Positions 12,301 to 23,200 of a stretch of DNA of 64,000 nucleotides are shown one piece after another. Under the pieces are notes generated by a model. It did no database searches. It had not been told where the DNA came from and saw nothing but the letters and a program-made list of their open reading frames with translations. The first letter of the stretch is position 1. Each line of letters opens with the position of its first letter. Where the stretch lies: the NCBI GenBank assembly GCA_013368325.1, contig JAACJK010000009.1, positions 248,001 to 312,000 on the forward strand, read 5' to 3'. A program made the position numbers and the translations under genes. The stretch is from Ephemerocybe angulata. Its lineage: Eukaryota; Basidiomycota; Agaricomycetes; Agaricales; Psathyrellaceae.

Positions 12301-14523
12301 GGATCTCATTTCCCAGCTTTCCTTCAGTACCTACTATACATCGCCGTGCGACTGGAGGACAGGAAGTTTCCACTTTCCATAGCAGCGACAACGCTATCTA
12401 TTCCGGATTCTCTCCCGACGAGACGCGCATCGTCTGTGTCACCGAAGGAAATTGCATACAGTACTGGAACACACAGACGGGGGAGCCTGCCCCCGTCTCG
12501 ATTGAAGGAACACCATCAATCCCAGTCGGCGAGGCGACCTTTTCTTCAAAAGGCAGGATAGTTGCCATTTCAGGGGCTTCCACTCGTCATGGCGATCTAA
12601 ACATCCATCTGTGGGATTCAGAGACGGGGCAGCCCCTCGCGAAGCCGATGGACAGTCACGCCGGCCGGGTCCGCTGTTTAGCTTTCTCTCCCTGTGGAGA
12701 ATTCCTCGTCTCGGGCTCGGAGGACACCACCGTCCGACTGTGGTGTACGCAGACAGGAGACTCAGCTCTGCCTCCAATGCAGGGACATACGTGTATGGTC
12801 AGGTCTGTGGCCTTCTCCTCTGACACCAAGTACATTGCCTCGGGATCGGCTGACAAGACAGTCCGAGTGTGGATGGCTCTGACCGGAGCACAAGTCTTGA
12901 AGCTAGAAGGCCACGTTGACCAAGTGAGAACCGTGGCATTTTCACCGAATGGCAAGCACGTTGCATCTGGCTCGTTTGACAGAACCATCCGAGTTTGGGA
13001 TGTCGAGACCGGGGTTCTCACAGCAACATTAGGCCATGCGAGTAATGTAACCTCCCTCACATTTTCCCCTAACAACCGCTACATTGCATCGGGCTCAGGA
13101 GATGGAACCGTTCAAATCTGGGATAGCGAAGCAATGGAACCAGCATCAAACCCGCTTCGAGGCCATGGTACTACAATCGACACCGTGTTTTTCTCTTCCA
13201 GTGGGAAATATCTCGCATCAGGCTCTTGCCAGATGACTCGAGTGTGGCATGCCCTACCCCAAGCAACGGTGTCAGGTACACCGGCATTTCATACTCAAGA
13301 AATAACAGTTATAAAATTCTTCCCAAACGGCCGCCATTTTGCCTCAGGTTCGCGCGATGGGACGATACATGTATGGGACACTATCACAGGACAACCGGCC
13401 TCGGACCCCCTGGGCGGTTTAGGCGAAGTTCGCTGTCTAGCAATTTCCCATGATGGCAAGTACATTGCCTCGCGCTCAGTAAACGACAATGCCATTCGAG
13501 TGCGGAATATCCAGACCGGACGGACAGTCTTTGAGCCACGGATACCCCACGGCAACTTCATTCACTCTGTGACCTTCTCGCCTGACGACAGGTACTTTGC
13601 CACCTGTTCAAATGACGCGACCGTCTGCCTATGGGATGCTAAAACTGGAGAGGCACACCTGGTGTTTGAGATGCCAACTTCCGACCGGGTCACTTCTATG
13701 GCATTTTCGCCAGATGGAGGATGTATGGTTTCAGGCTTCCACGATGGTCGCATCGCAGTCTGGAGTCTTCATACCACGGACGTCCCAACACTCAAACCAG
13801 TCTTCGAGGGATGGTCCGATGAAGGAGGCAGTGACTCCATCATCTTCCTATATTTTTCTCCCGGCTCCAACGAGTCCTTTGTCTCGGGCTCCGACAATGG
13901 GTCCATTCAAGTTTGGATGCTTTCTAACGGGAGTTGGCAGCCTTCGATGCTCATGTCACGGATAGGAAACGACTATGACCACACCTGCATTGCATTTGCG
14001 CCTAACGGGAAATTTGTCATCACCAGGTCCCTGGATAACACCGTCAGTCTGTGGGGGGCAAAGAACGGAGTCCCGACCTGCTTAAAGACCTACAAGGACT
14101 TCACAGGTCGTCTGAGTTGTGCAGCGTTCTCCCCTGACTGCGAATACATGGTAACAGGCTCGACCGACGCGACCATTCGACTTTGGAGAGTGCTCGCTCA
14201 CGACCCTACTCCAGAGCTACTCTCTAACTCTCGTGCTCAGCAAACCTCTGAAGGTACGAGTTTTTTTTGCTCTCGTTACCGCTCCTGACTGACTGTTTAT
14301 ACCAGCCCATTCATTCCTACACAATGTTCCTACGGGCGCATTGAAATTGTGCGATGACGGTTGGATTCGCAACTCAGCAGACGACCTCTTGCTCTGGGTT
14401 CCATATGAGTGTCGATCTGGTCTTTATTATGATCCCACTCAAGTTCTCATCTTGGGGAACATTACGACGTCCAAGGTGGAGCTCAGAGAGGCAGTGTACC
14501 ACGGAAAGGACTGGCTGAAGTGA
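9351..14523 (+). CDS. NACHT-WD40 STAND protein (NLR-like) with basidiomycete N-terminal domain
   Basis: NLR-like signalling NTPase; such fungal proteins act in non-self recognition or programmed cell death in studied cases, but the role here is unknown. Exons: 9351-9869, 9921-10057, 10117-10264, 10317-10392, 10447-10515, 10580-12099, 12156-14253, 14306-14523, about 1594 aa with consistent phases. The N-terminal 100 residues are basic and Ser/Pro-rich; a helical domain follows (NTLETVVAVTDFFPPVKSA, about 140-160), common before NACHT in mushroom NLRs. The NACHT has Walker A GMAGTGKTT (about 366) and Walker B ILLCVDALDEC (about 470). A helical winged region leads to about 14 WD40 repeats (about 900-1510) ending in VRLWC, IRVWD, IHVWD, IRLWR and similar. 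The C-terminal tail DGWIRNSADDLLLWVP is family-typical. The final TGA overlaps a GT donor, so one extra small exon is possible. Looks intact. Confidence 0.9.
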
Positions 14524-14933
14524 GTACTTTTCTTTTCCTTCGCCGTTCGCGGACCTCCCGCTCAATGCTTGACAGGTGCGGAGAACTAAATGTCGTTTCC
14601 GTTGGCAAGGGTCGACCCTGGCCTACCTTTTCTGATGTACGTTTTGCCCAAGTTTTGTCTCCTGCCGGGCCTCTCTTTCCATTGTCAAGACTTACAGCTC
14701 TTACGTAGGAATCCGCTGACCTCGACCCCTCCCCAGCACCGTCATCTTGATCACCGATTTCAAAAAGTCGCAACGAGAGAAAACAGCCGAGGAGTGGATT
14801 GGCAATGTGGCATGCTCCAATCTCGACTTGCGTCCGTATGTGAAGCGGCTTATGCATAATCAAATCTATATACGCTATGAATATTACACTTACTGTATCT
14901 CCTAGCCTCAACCAGTCAGACCCGCTCGCTGGT
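14524..14933. other. Short intergenic region with one exon-like remnant
   Basis: Between the convergent NACHT/WD40 and HMG genes. A CAG acceptor at about 14735 precedes a protein-like frame (VILITDFKKSQREKTAEEW, from about 14741 to 14850) that has no start and soon reaches a stop. It could be a remnant exon of a lost gene or an alternative 3' exon of the preceding gene; I cannot decide. Confidence 0.3.
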
Positions 14934-16167
14934 CTACTGATAGCCGGGCCCTTCGAGTGGCTGGAATTCCGCTTTCAAACTTTCGTTGAGACTGCCGATG
15001 TGTCCCAGGTACGATGATGCGTCAAACTCCCCACCAATCGACAGGCTTTGGAACAGGTCGAGAGAGAGCGAAGAGTCTACGAGAGTCGTCTGCGAATAGG
15101 GATCCAATGCGAAGATGGAATCCCGGGTATCGATATCAGAGAAGTCGTGGTCGAGAAAAGGGAAGGGAGGGTAGCCTGTGAGGTCGGCGGCTGGGACCGC
15201 AAAGTCGAAGGGGGATGAATCGAAGGTGGCTCCTCCAGTGAAGTTTTGGAGCGTAGCGTCCGGGGCGAAAAGCTCGGGCTGGTATTTCGTCTCTGGAGTG
15301 TTGAAGCATGGGTGGGCTGGGCGAATCTGGAAGGAATGTGGTCAGAATCGAATGCACGAACGGAGTGAAAGCCATTCATGAACTTACGGGGATAGGTGCG
15401 GCAACTTGCGTTGCGAGAGCACGAGGCGCGAGATGTGAAGTGCTGAAGGAGGCGTCCAAATCTGGGCTGGACAGTTGGTTCACTTCGGAGCGGGCGTATT
15501 CATGGAGGCATTGGAAACTCAGTGAGCTAAAGTCGAGCTGATGCGCCTCCCCAATGATCGCAGACGCGAGCCGGCGGCACTTCTCCTCCTGCTCAATCAC
15601 GACTCCCGACTTCATCTTCTGCGCACGAGGACGACGCGCGGCGGGCTTGAGGCGGTATTCGGGGTACTTCAGCCTGTGCATCTCGCGGAGCTGCGCTGCG
15701 CGGTCATAGTACACCTTCTTCTGAGCAGCGTCCATGCTATTCCAGCAGTGCCCGACAATGCGGCTGATGTCGGCGTTGTTGCGCTCGACGGGCTGCGGCT
15801 TGAGCTTCTCGGCGGCCCAGAAGTCGGAGCGGAAGATGATGAACGCGTTGGGAGGGCGCGCGATGTAGCCGGGGCGCTTCTTCCTGGTTTGCCTCCGTGC
15901 GGAGGGCTGGCTCGTTCGGCGCTTTTGGGTGTTGGTGGCTCGAGATGATGGAGGGGTCGGCGAGCGCGCAGGTGCAGATGTGTAGGAATAGTCCGAATAG
16001 GTGGATTCTGGGCTATCACATCCTGCATTCGCGTAGTCGATGGGCCAGTTCGTGTCGAACGTCGTATCAACGCTGTGATACCCTAGGGGAGCTACGAGGT
16101 AACCAATCAGCAGCCGCTCACGAAGGCAGAAGGGAGTGGACGCACTGGTTTGATAGTATTCCATCAT
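14934..16167 (-). CDS. MATA-type HMG-box transcription factor, copy 1
   Basis: DNA-binding regulator of the fungal mating-type HMG group; members control mating and development genes. Exons on the minus strand: 16167-16146, 16091-15388, 15326-14934, 372 aa. The box (about residues 78-150) carries RPPNAFIIFRSDFW and HCWNSMDAAQKKVYYDRA, with a basic patch just before it (TRKKRPG). The first intron (54 nt) happens to be in frame and open in this copy, but the other copy has a stop in it, so it must be spliced there. The C-terminal exon is acidic and aromatic, a possible activation domain. A second copy lies inverted at 61853-63062: box almost identical, third exon strongly diverged. Divergence outside the box with a preserved box suggests both are functional. 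No pheromone/receptor or homeodomain genes are in the window, so it is not shown to be a mating-type locus. Confidence 0.88.
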
Positions 16168-16510
16168 TGGGCTCGGCTAGAAGTCAAATTGGAGGCTTGG
16201 AAGGGAAATTGGAGGCGGATTCGCTGATGGGACTGTGCTCGAACGGCTCCTTGTTGCAATTACCGCCATATCACAGTACCCTTATCAAGCCATGGGTTCG
16301 TTCCAGCTCGATTCCTCCTGCCTTCCTGCTTTGGAAAGCCTGTGGCTGTTACCCTCATTCAAAAGAAAGTCGTGGCCACCACGAGGCAAATGTGATATCA
16401 CACAGGGTGAGAGAGCACACTGCTCGTCTAGACAACATGCTGCTTCTTGGGATCAGCCTTCCTTCTCCCGTTATAGACATAGTTGTTCCTTACCGGAGTT
16501 GAACGTTGAG
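15388..16510 (-). repeat. Left arm of inverted duplication (HMG gene exons 1-2 plus promoter)
   Basis: This segment matches 61510-62640 in inverted orientation, covering exons 1 and 2 of the HMG gene and about 340 bp upstream. Similarity in the promoter part is obvious by eye (for example the TGTGATATCACA palindrome and flanking blocks) with small indels. Similarity falls sharply in exon 3 on one side and beyond about 16510 on the other. Arms point outward around about 45 kb. Confidence 0.8.
16168..16510 (-). promoter_or_regulatory. Promoter of HMG copy 1, conserved with copy 2
   Basis: The upstream region is conserved in the second HMG copy although it is non-coding. It contains the perfect 12-bp palindrome TGTGATATCACA at 16391-16402, found at 61618-61629 in the other copy, and a conserved GTGGCCAC block nearby. 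These are candidate regulator sites; which protein binds is unknown. Confidence 0.5.
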
Positions 16511-17431
16511 GCGTCGATGCTTCGTCAGAGCATGTCGCAGGTCCCTGTGTTTCCTTGCGACTTATTCTCGCACGCGTTGAGATACACGCCCTCCTACTGA
16601 GTACCGACGCCATTGCATGCAACTGGAGGACAGGAATGCTTCATTCACTTCTTCTGCGTTCGCAAAGGCTGCCTCCATCGTGCAGTCCATCCACCCTCGA
16701 CGTCGATACGAGGTCATCATCAGACAATCCAAGAATCTGGACAAGAGTACCAGCTCGTCTGCACAGTGCTTCCCGGCGACCGTCTATCCATCGATATCCA
16801 GAGCAGATTGGACCCGGCCAGGCTCGAGAGGTCATTTGATTGCAGTTGAAGGGGCAGAGAAGTACAGCTGCAGAGCACATGTGGTCGTTGAGCGTTCGCC
16901 GATGAGTCTCTTGCCGCAGTGTGAGATGTGTCGCCTCCAGGCTCCGCCTTCCCCTCCATGCGTGCGTAGGATCCGGGACACAACAAGGCCATGATGATGC
17001 GTCGTCAGCCAGGCTCTACATTCATAGCTCCTCGATTACGGGCCTTCGCCCGATTATTAGATTAGGATCCGTTTGATGAAGTGACACCGACAATAAGGGG
17101 AAAAGGTGGCCCGCTGCTGATTATCGTGGAAGAGTACCGGAGAAGTAGCTACGCTCGCGAAGGAAGCGTAGCGAGCCGGAAAAGGTCATGGAAGTCCAAC
17201 CTTGAAGTTGATCAGTGCAACCTGTGCCAGCGTCCGACGTCGTCATCATCACAACCTTCCCAGGGCCTCCCAGGGCCCCAGGAGTTTCGAGTCCTGGCAG
17301 GACCAAATGCAATTAGCGCTCGTCTACCCTCGACCGCCAGGCCAGGGAAAGTCAAAGTCTTAGTTACGATGAGCATCGAAAAGTACGGGGCTAGCTCATA
17401 TCCTACTATAGACCAACATTTGAATGTAACT
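16511..17431. other. Intergenic region, only weak frames
   Basis: About 0.9 kb. A 125-aa plus frame at 16617-16994 begins with a plausible ATG but has no recognised domain and overlaps several equally long frames on the other strand. From 17081 to 17431 there is no convincing coding signal. Nothing further can be supported. Confidence 0.4.
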
Positions 17432-18126
17432 TTACACATTGGCATCCTTTCTCCTCTGCACCATCGACGCCGCGTCCTCCCAAAAAGCATCCTCATTTCC
17501 CGGTCGGTCTCTTTCGTCATCCCACCTGTAAACAACCTCGCCCTTGATCCACACTCCGTCCGATCCTTTCATCAATTCGCGTTTGTAGTACTCATTGGGA
17601 ACGGCCACCACAACTCGGGGATCCAAGCGCCACCCATTCTCGAGGACAATCTGCTTCACATCGTTTCGGTAATAGAACCCTGTAACATGCGGCAGGGCGA
17701 GCACACATACGACGAGGGCCGGGGGGAGCCATGGCAGCGCCTCGCGTAAGTTCCGCACGGCACAGTCCACAGGCTCAATACCCGGCGTCGCGGCAATGCC
17801 ACCTGTATCTGCCCCAGTTGTGCACCATATATCGATTATGAATGTCTGGCCAGTGGTGCATTTCCAGCGATACTGATTGTCCCAGCAACAACGATCCTCT
17901 GTCATGTATTAGCCTGACCTGTTCCCGTGCCCACCCATATGGGCTCGATGCATCATCCTCAAATAAATGCATCAGACGTTGGAGCACTTGCGCCCTTGTC
18001 TGCCGCCATCACTCCCGCCTTGGCCCACCATTTTGGGAACAGTGTCCACGACTCTTTTTTTGATCTTCTTCGATACCTCTTTCTAGCCTTGACAGGATCT
18101 GCCAGGTCCAGAAGGGCCGGGTTCAT
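17432..18126 (-). pseudogene. Hypothetical, probably frameshifted gene
   Basis: Three consecutive minus-strand stretches look coding but lie in different frames. First MNPALLDLADPVKARKRY with a tryptophan-rich FPKWWAKAG (18126 to about 18000). Then a frame shift into LQRLMHLFEDDASSPYG (about 18000-17935). Then a last frame, 17905-17432, with LPPALVVCVLALPHVTG, NGWRLDPRVVVAVPNEYY and a charged C-terminus DAFWEDAASMVQRRKDANV. The joints cannot be bridged by introns of normal size, so I favour a decayed gene, though an unrecognised intron pattern is possible. The family is not recognised. It lies between the HMG promoter and the ATGCAT array, at the edge of the accessory island. Confidence 0.38.
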
Positions 18127-18370
18127 CAGCTTATCACCGTCAATATGAGACAGGGGCTTGCACGCACCCGGTCGCGTACTTTGGCGACCTTCTTCACGTC
18201 CCTGCGCGACGGTACAAGGAGGACTTGTATGCCACGCCCTCTTACTCGCCTCAATCATTAAACGGAATCGACCATATCGTCTAGGTAAAAGCCCATTCGT
18301 GCCTGATATATAGCCTTGTGTGCCTCCAGTCCCCTCCAGGAGCTCAAAATGGCTTCCTCCAGCTTCACTC

Positions 18371-19261
18371 GTAATGTATTGCCTTCCGTACAGCTACCCA
18401 AGGGACTGATGCATTACGGGCGAGACCCAGCCCCGCAGTCGCCGAGCCCTGGACCCGCTTCCCGCTCTCCCGGGGGGCCACTCTCCAGCCCTTGATGCAT
18501 TAATGGGTGCATTACTTCTTCTTTCTCGAGGTCTAATGCATCACCTTTTGTACGCCGGTACGATACCTGGGGTCTGAGGAGTAATGCATTACCTTCTGCA
18601 CACCATCCCAATGCATTACTTCCTGTATACCGGTACGACACCTCGGGCCTGAAAGCCAATGCATTACTTTTGGTACACCGGTACGATACCTCGGGTCTGA
18701 GAGTCAATGCATTACCTTCTGTAGATCAGTACGATACCTGGGATCTGGGGGCTAATGCATCACTTTCTGTACACCAGCCTAATGCATTACCTCCTGGACA
18801 CCCAGCGCGATGCCTGGGGTATGCGGACTAATGCATTACAAGCTAGACCCGGCCTGCAGTCACCGATCCCAGGCGCTAATGCATTAACCAAAGCTTTATT
18901 TCTTCCTTCCCAAGTGTAATGTATTATTTCTCTTACACCAGTACTCGGATACCTGGGCTCTGGGAGGACTGATGCATTACCAGGCCCAGCAGTCGCCGAG
19001 CCCTGGACTGGCTTTCCGCTCTCTCCGGGATCACTCTCCCTTCGTTAATGCATCACAACTGTGCCCTTATTCTTACTGATATTCTACGCCTCATGTATCA
19101 CTTTCCACGCACCAGTACGATGCTCTGGGTATGAAGAATGATGCATTGAGTGATATTCTCGCTCGATAGCGCTTGCTGGGCTCAAAATTGGATTTCTGTT
19201 CTCGCTGCCGCTCCCTCCCAGTTCCTAATGCATCATCGCCTTTCTATAGCGTGATGCATTA
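18371..19261. repeat. Left ATGCAT array
   Basis: By hand count about 16 copies of the palindrome ATGCAT occur in about 0.9 kb, usually as TAATGCATTAC or TGATGCATTAC and variants (ATGTAT, GTGCAT). Chance expectation is below one. Copies are separated by similar GC-rich spacers containing GGTACGATACCTCGGG-like and CTTTCCGCTCTC-like blocks. Sequence is non-coding. A comparable array lies at 33629-35548. Confidence 0.85.
18536..18802. repeat. 48-bp tandem repeat inside the left array
   Basis: ATGCAT starts at 18611, 18659, 18707 and 18755, exactly 48 bp apart, and at 18536 and 18584, again 48 bp apart; the two registers are offset by 27 bp. Each unit has the order ATGCATTAC, TTCTGTACACC-like, GGTACGATACC-like, GGGTCTGAG-like. 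Units differ at several positions, so the repeats are not very recent. Confidence 0.85.
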
Positions 19262-19328
19262 TATCCCAGCCTAACCGACGCCGCAGGCAATCACACCATC
19301 CTCTCAGAGCCCCTTTCTTTTACCCTCC

Positions 19329-20046
19329 ATGCCTTCCCGTCGCAAATTGACGGTACCACCAGACCCAGGATTCTACGAAATTGTCGACTGCTGGGGGAAG
19401 ACTGTGAAAGTATGGACGAGCTCGGTGGCGTACTGGAGGTGGTTGAAGGAGGAAGACGAGGAAAGTGACAGGCGGGAGGCTGAGGAAGCACAAGAGAGGG
19501 AAGAAAGGCGTGAGCAGGGCGAATATAGCAATTCGGAAGACGACGAAAGTGACGACGACGGCGGCGACGATGATGGAGGCGACTGGGTCTTTCCAAACAC
19601 GATTGAAATCGACGATACCGCCCCAGCTTGGAAGGGGGCCGATATGACAGTGGGGGACATCCGACGCGTGCTGTAAGCCTATTTTTTATTTCACCGCCCT
19701 CTCGTACTTTATCTATTTACGCAGGCATCTCATGGCCGATACACTTCCCCCAGCCATTCAACAAGCCCTCTGCTGCGGCGCCTACTCACCGGTCCCTCAG
19801 CCACCAGCCGACCTGAGCACTACCGCTAAACACCCACCAGCCCTCGCACTAACCGTCCGCCGCACGGCCTCCACCTCGAGCACGTTAGTATCAAGGGTTA
19901 ATAAAGGCACGTTGGCGAGCAGGAAGCGGAAACGTGTGGCGCCACACCGATTGGACCCGCCGAGGAGACCAGGGTTACGAGCACCCGAACTTCTGGTCCA
20001 AACAGAACGATCTGTAAAGATATACCGGACATGTAATGCATCGTGA
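19329..20046 (+). CDS. Acidic hypothetical protein at the island edge
   Basis: Two exons, 19329-19672 and 19725-20046, joined across a 52-nt intron with GTAAGC donor and GCAG acceptor; 221 aa. The N-terminus (MPSRRKLTVPPDPGFYEIV) leads to a Trp/Tyr-containing segment (WTSSVAYWRWLKEE), then a long acidic tract rich in Asp/Glu/Ser (about residues 40-90), then a basic C-terminus (SRKRKRVAPHRLDPP) that could be a nuclear localisation signal. It is convergent with the KDZ transposase, 163 bp apart. I do not recognise the family; placement suggests cargo or accessory gene of the element. Function unknown. Confidence 0.6.
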
Positions 20047-20209
20047 ATTGTAGCAACCAAACAATGATGCAACGGGCGCTTAAATGTCGCCGTGTGTGAT
20101 CAGACTTCACACGATGTTTCCCCCTTGCTCAAGTCGACATAATACTGTGATGCATTGTATTGAACTAACCTAATTACAGAGATATCGTCATTCCTCCGAT
20201 CCAATTTCC

Positions 20210-23200
20210 CTACACGACCATCCGATCTGGCTCTTCGTCCATGGGGGCGCTTACGCCGTCGAGAATAGGCGCTTCCAGACCCAGGTCTTGAGCCTCTTTC
20301 CTCTTTCTTTCGTAGAACAGTTCTGGGTTTGCGATCTCCATGTTTGCAGCGGCGATAAGGCGTTCCACCGGCTCCCAAATATGTAAGAACCGCCCGGCGA
20401 GGCCTTGGCATATACTGGCCTGTCGCATCGCGTATGCTTGAAGTCCTTCGGAATACTCGCCTGGAATCTCAGGCAGCTCATTCTCCTTTGCATGGTTTTG
20501 TTTCGCTAAGCCGCGCCTATACCATTCTTCCTCCTTCCAAGCCAAAAAACGGCCCGTGCGCTTCATCTCCTCCCTGACGATGTTGATTTCTTCTTGAAAG
20601 CGACACATCCGGGATCGCGACTTCGCCCACTCCACCTTGATGGCTTCCGACGGGAGTTAGCACACATATACAGGCAGACAAGACGGGAACACGCACTCTC
20701 TGTCTCCCAATCCGTCCGGTTATCTTGAGCCGCCCCAGCATGCCTCCATATCCATGAAAGCGTTCGATTAGTTTCGTTGGTGGTAATGCTATTCTCGTCC
20801 CACTCAATGCGAGCCATCGACCGAATGTCCGAATCATTCAGCTCACGGAAGATATCGCCAACCCCGGTATGTCCTAAGAGATCCGCAAGAGCTAGCAACG
20901 CAATCCGCCGCCCGCGACTGACGATATTCGTCCCTCGCTGTGTTGATGCGTTCTTGAATAGAGTCGAGAAGGGTAAGCGCCTTGGTGTTCGGGCCTTGAC
21001 CTCGGATATGTCTGTCCTTGAGATCCCACACTGTCGTGCGGCGCTGGAGGAATCGCCGAAGGGTCGTCAAGGCCTCTTGCGCTTGAGACGTTCGGAGTTG
21101 GTACTCAATCTCAATTAATCGCTGATCCACTGGTGCCTTCCGACCAATTTGGGACGGAAGCCATAATGGGAGTTCGTAGGCGCGGATAGACGCGGACCCC
21201 GCCGCCTGTTGTCTGAGAGAGACGGTGGAAGGTATGTAGAGCTGTAAAATTTGATACCATGCATCGACTTTCCTAATCAAGGTGTTCGAATGGAGCTGGA
21301 CGCGGGTAAGTTCACGATCGCGTGAATGCGACCAGATCTGCTTCATCTCCGCCTTCAGAGCGCGCCTACAGTGGGAAGACTGAAATCAGCGGGGGGTGTG
21401 TAGTCTGTGAGGCAAGGACACATACTGCTCAGCCTCTAGGTCCATACCCCTTGATATCAAGACACTGGGCGACACGTCGGGGCTCAGCGAGTAGTCCTTC
21501 CCCTGAGCAAGAAGTGCCGCCTCCTCGTCGGCGAGCTCCTTCCGCGTAGCCACCTGGTTGGGCGCGATAACGAGAGACTCAAACGGATTTGGCTTAGTCG
21601 GATCCGCCTCCCATTCTTCCATCCCTTTCTTCCACGAGGCGAGTTTCTCTGGTTCTAAGGTCGCTTCGAGTTCTTGATGCGCGATGGTGTGTTCGGCTAA
21701 CTTGGAGACGGTGTTGTCCATTTTTTTCATTAACGATGGACCTGTGATTCAATAGTCATTCATTAAGCAGGCGGAGACCAGCCGAAACAGGGTACACGCA
21801 CCTAGATCTGTGATCTTCCGCCAGTTGTAATCTCCGAAGTTGTAATCTAATGTATCCCGCCGTGTGCCAGGCCCCATCTCCCTCGTACTCGTCGCGAGTG
21901 GGTTCGCGTCACCCCAGCCGCGCTCGGGCGCCTCTCCATCTCCAAGACCTGCTCCTGGGGTGAACATGAATGCGTACTTTGTTTGACATGCGGGGATATG
22001 CGCTGGTAAGTGGAACTTCGGTACAACAAAACGAATCTGGGAGTCGGGCTGGAGAAGCGGGGATTTCTTCTTCGGGTCTAGGGACAATAGCCGAGCGAAG
22101 AGATGCTTCGACCATTGACAGGCGATGTCATATGATATGATGAAGGTCCTCAGAATTGACAGACCCATTACGATGAGGCTCCAGTGGAGTATGAAATCCA
22201 TGTTACAATATCTAGGAATAAAGTCAATGAATGCACGAATAGATATGTTAGTGAATGCCTACCTCTCTCCCTTCTGAAGGTCGCAGACCGCGGAGGGTCG
22301 CTTCATGTTGTGGCGTGCGCACTCCACGGTGGCCACACCCGATGCTGCATAGCCCTGACCGGGACTAACGTCTGCCAGGTTGACAGCGTCGTGACGGGAA
22401 CATTCACTTTTGGGCTCAACCTCATCCGCATGGGCTTCCAAGTACTTCTCGAACTTCTCGTTCTCGACGAAGTACGAGAATCCTCGACTTAGGCCTGGAT
22501 CCGCTTTGTTGCTTGAGACATCTTTTCTTCTCAGACGGAAGCATGCGTCGAGCGCTAAGTTGAGGCTGTGGATATATCTATTCAGATCGTTAGAGCGATG
22601 CCATCGCAAGATGGCGTAAACACCTACCTTAGCGCTTCGTCCTCATTTTCCCAGTCGTCGGGCATGTTGATGTTGGGGTGAGGGCAGGCTGGGCAAAGAA
22701 GGGCACATTCTCCGGGGAGTGTTTCTGCCGAAGTGCGGGTTGGATCGTGTCCCCGGCCATGGCGCTTGAGAAGCTTTAGATGGCGCCACTCATGGACCAT
22801 CCGCAGGAAGCTCGGGTAGCGGTCCTGATTTCACATCCAAGCTCTGAGATCTAGACATACAATTCAAGAAAAATAGGACGGACGTACCTTGGTGGGCGCG
22901 AGGCCCGTATTGTCAGTCAGGCGAGAGAGTGCTTTCCACAGTTCGAACGGTGATACCTTCGATTCATACTGGAGGATCTCGAAGAGCTCGAGAACGCGGA
23001 AGGTAGCCGCCGACTTCGGATTCTCCGTCGTAGCTGGATACAGCCGCCGCTCTAGAAGCTGTTCGACCTGCGACTTCGTCGACGCTCCGCAGCGGCAGTA
23101 GTCGACCCCCAGCATGTGTACTGCGTCGCAGTCAATAATGACAAAATCGTCGCCCCATGCCATCTCCGGCAGCGGGCAGACCTCGCCAGGGGGATGGCCG

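Noticed and set aside
15376..16167. Continuous 263-aa frame for HMG copy 1 without the first intron
   Set aside because: The second copy has a stop inside the equivalent segment and both have perfect GTGCGT and TAG/CAG splice ends, so this is an in-frame intron.
14934..16167. Calling this a mating-type locus
   Set aside because: Agaricomycete mating loci are defined by homeodomain and pheromone/receptor genes, none of which are seen here; an HMG box alone is not enough.
18371..19261. ATGCAT array considered as a CRISPR array
   Set aside because: The genome is eukaryotic, the core is only 6-12 bp, spacers are similar rather than unique, and no cas genes exist.
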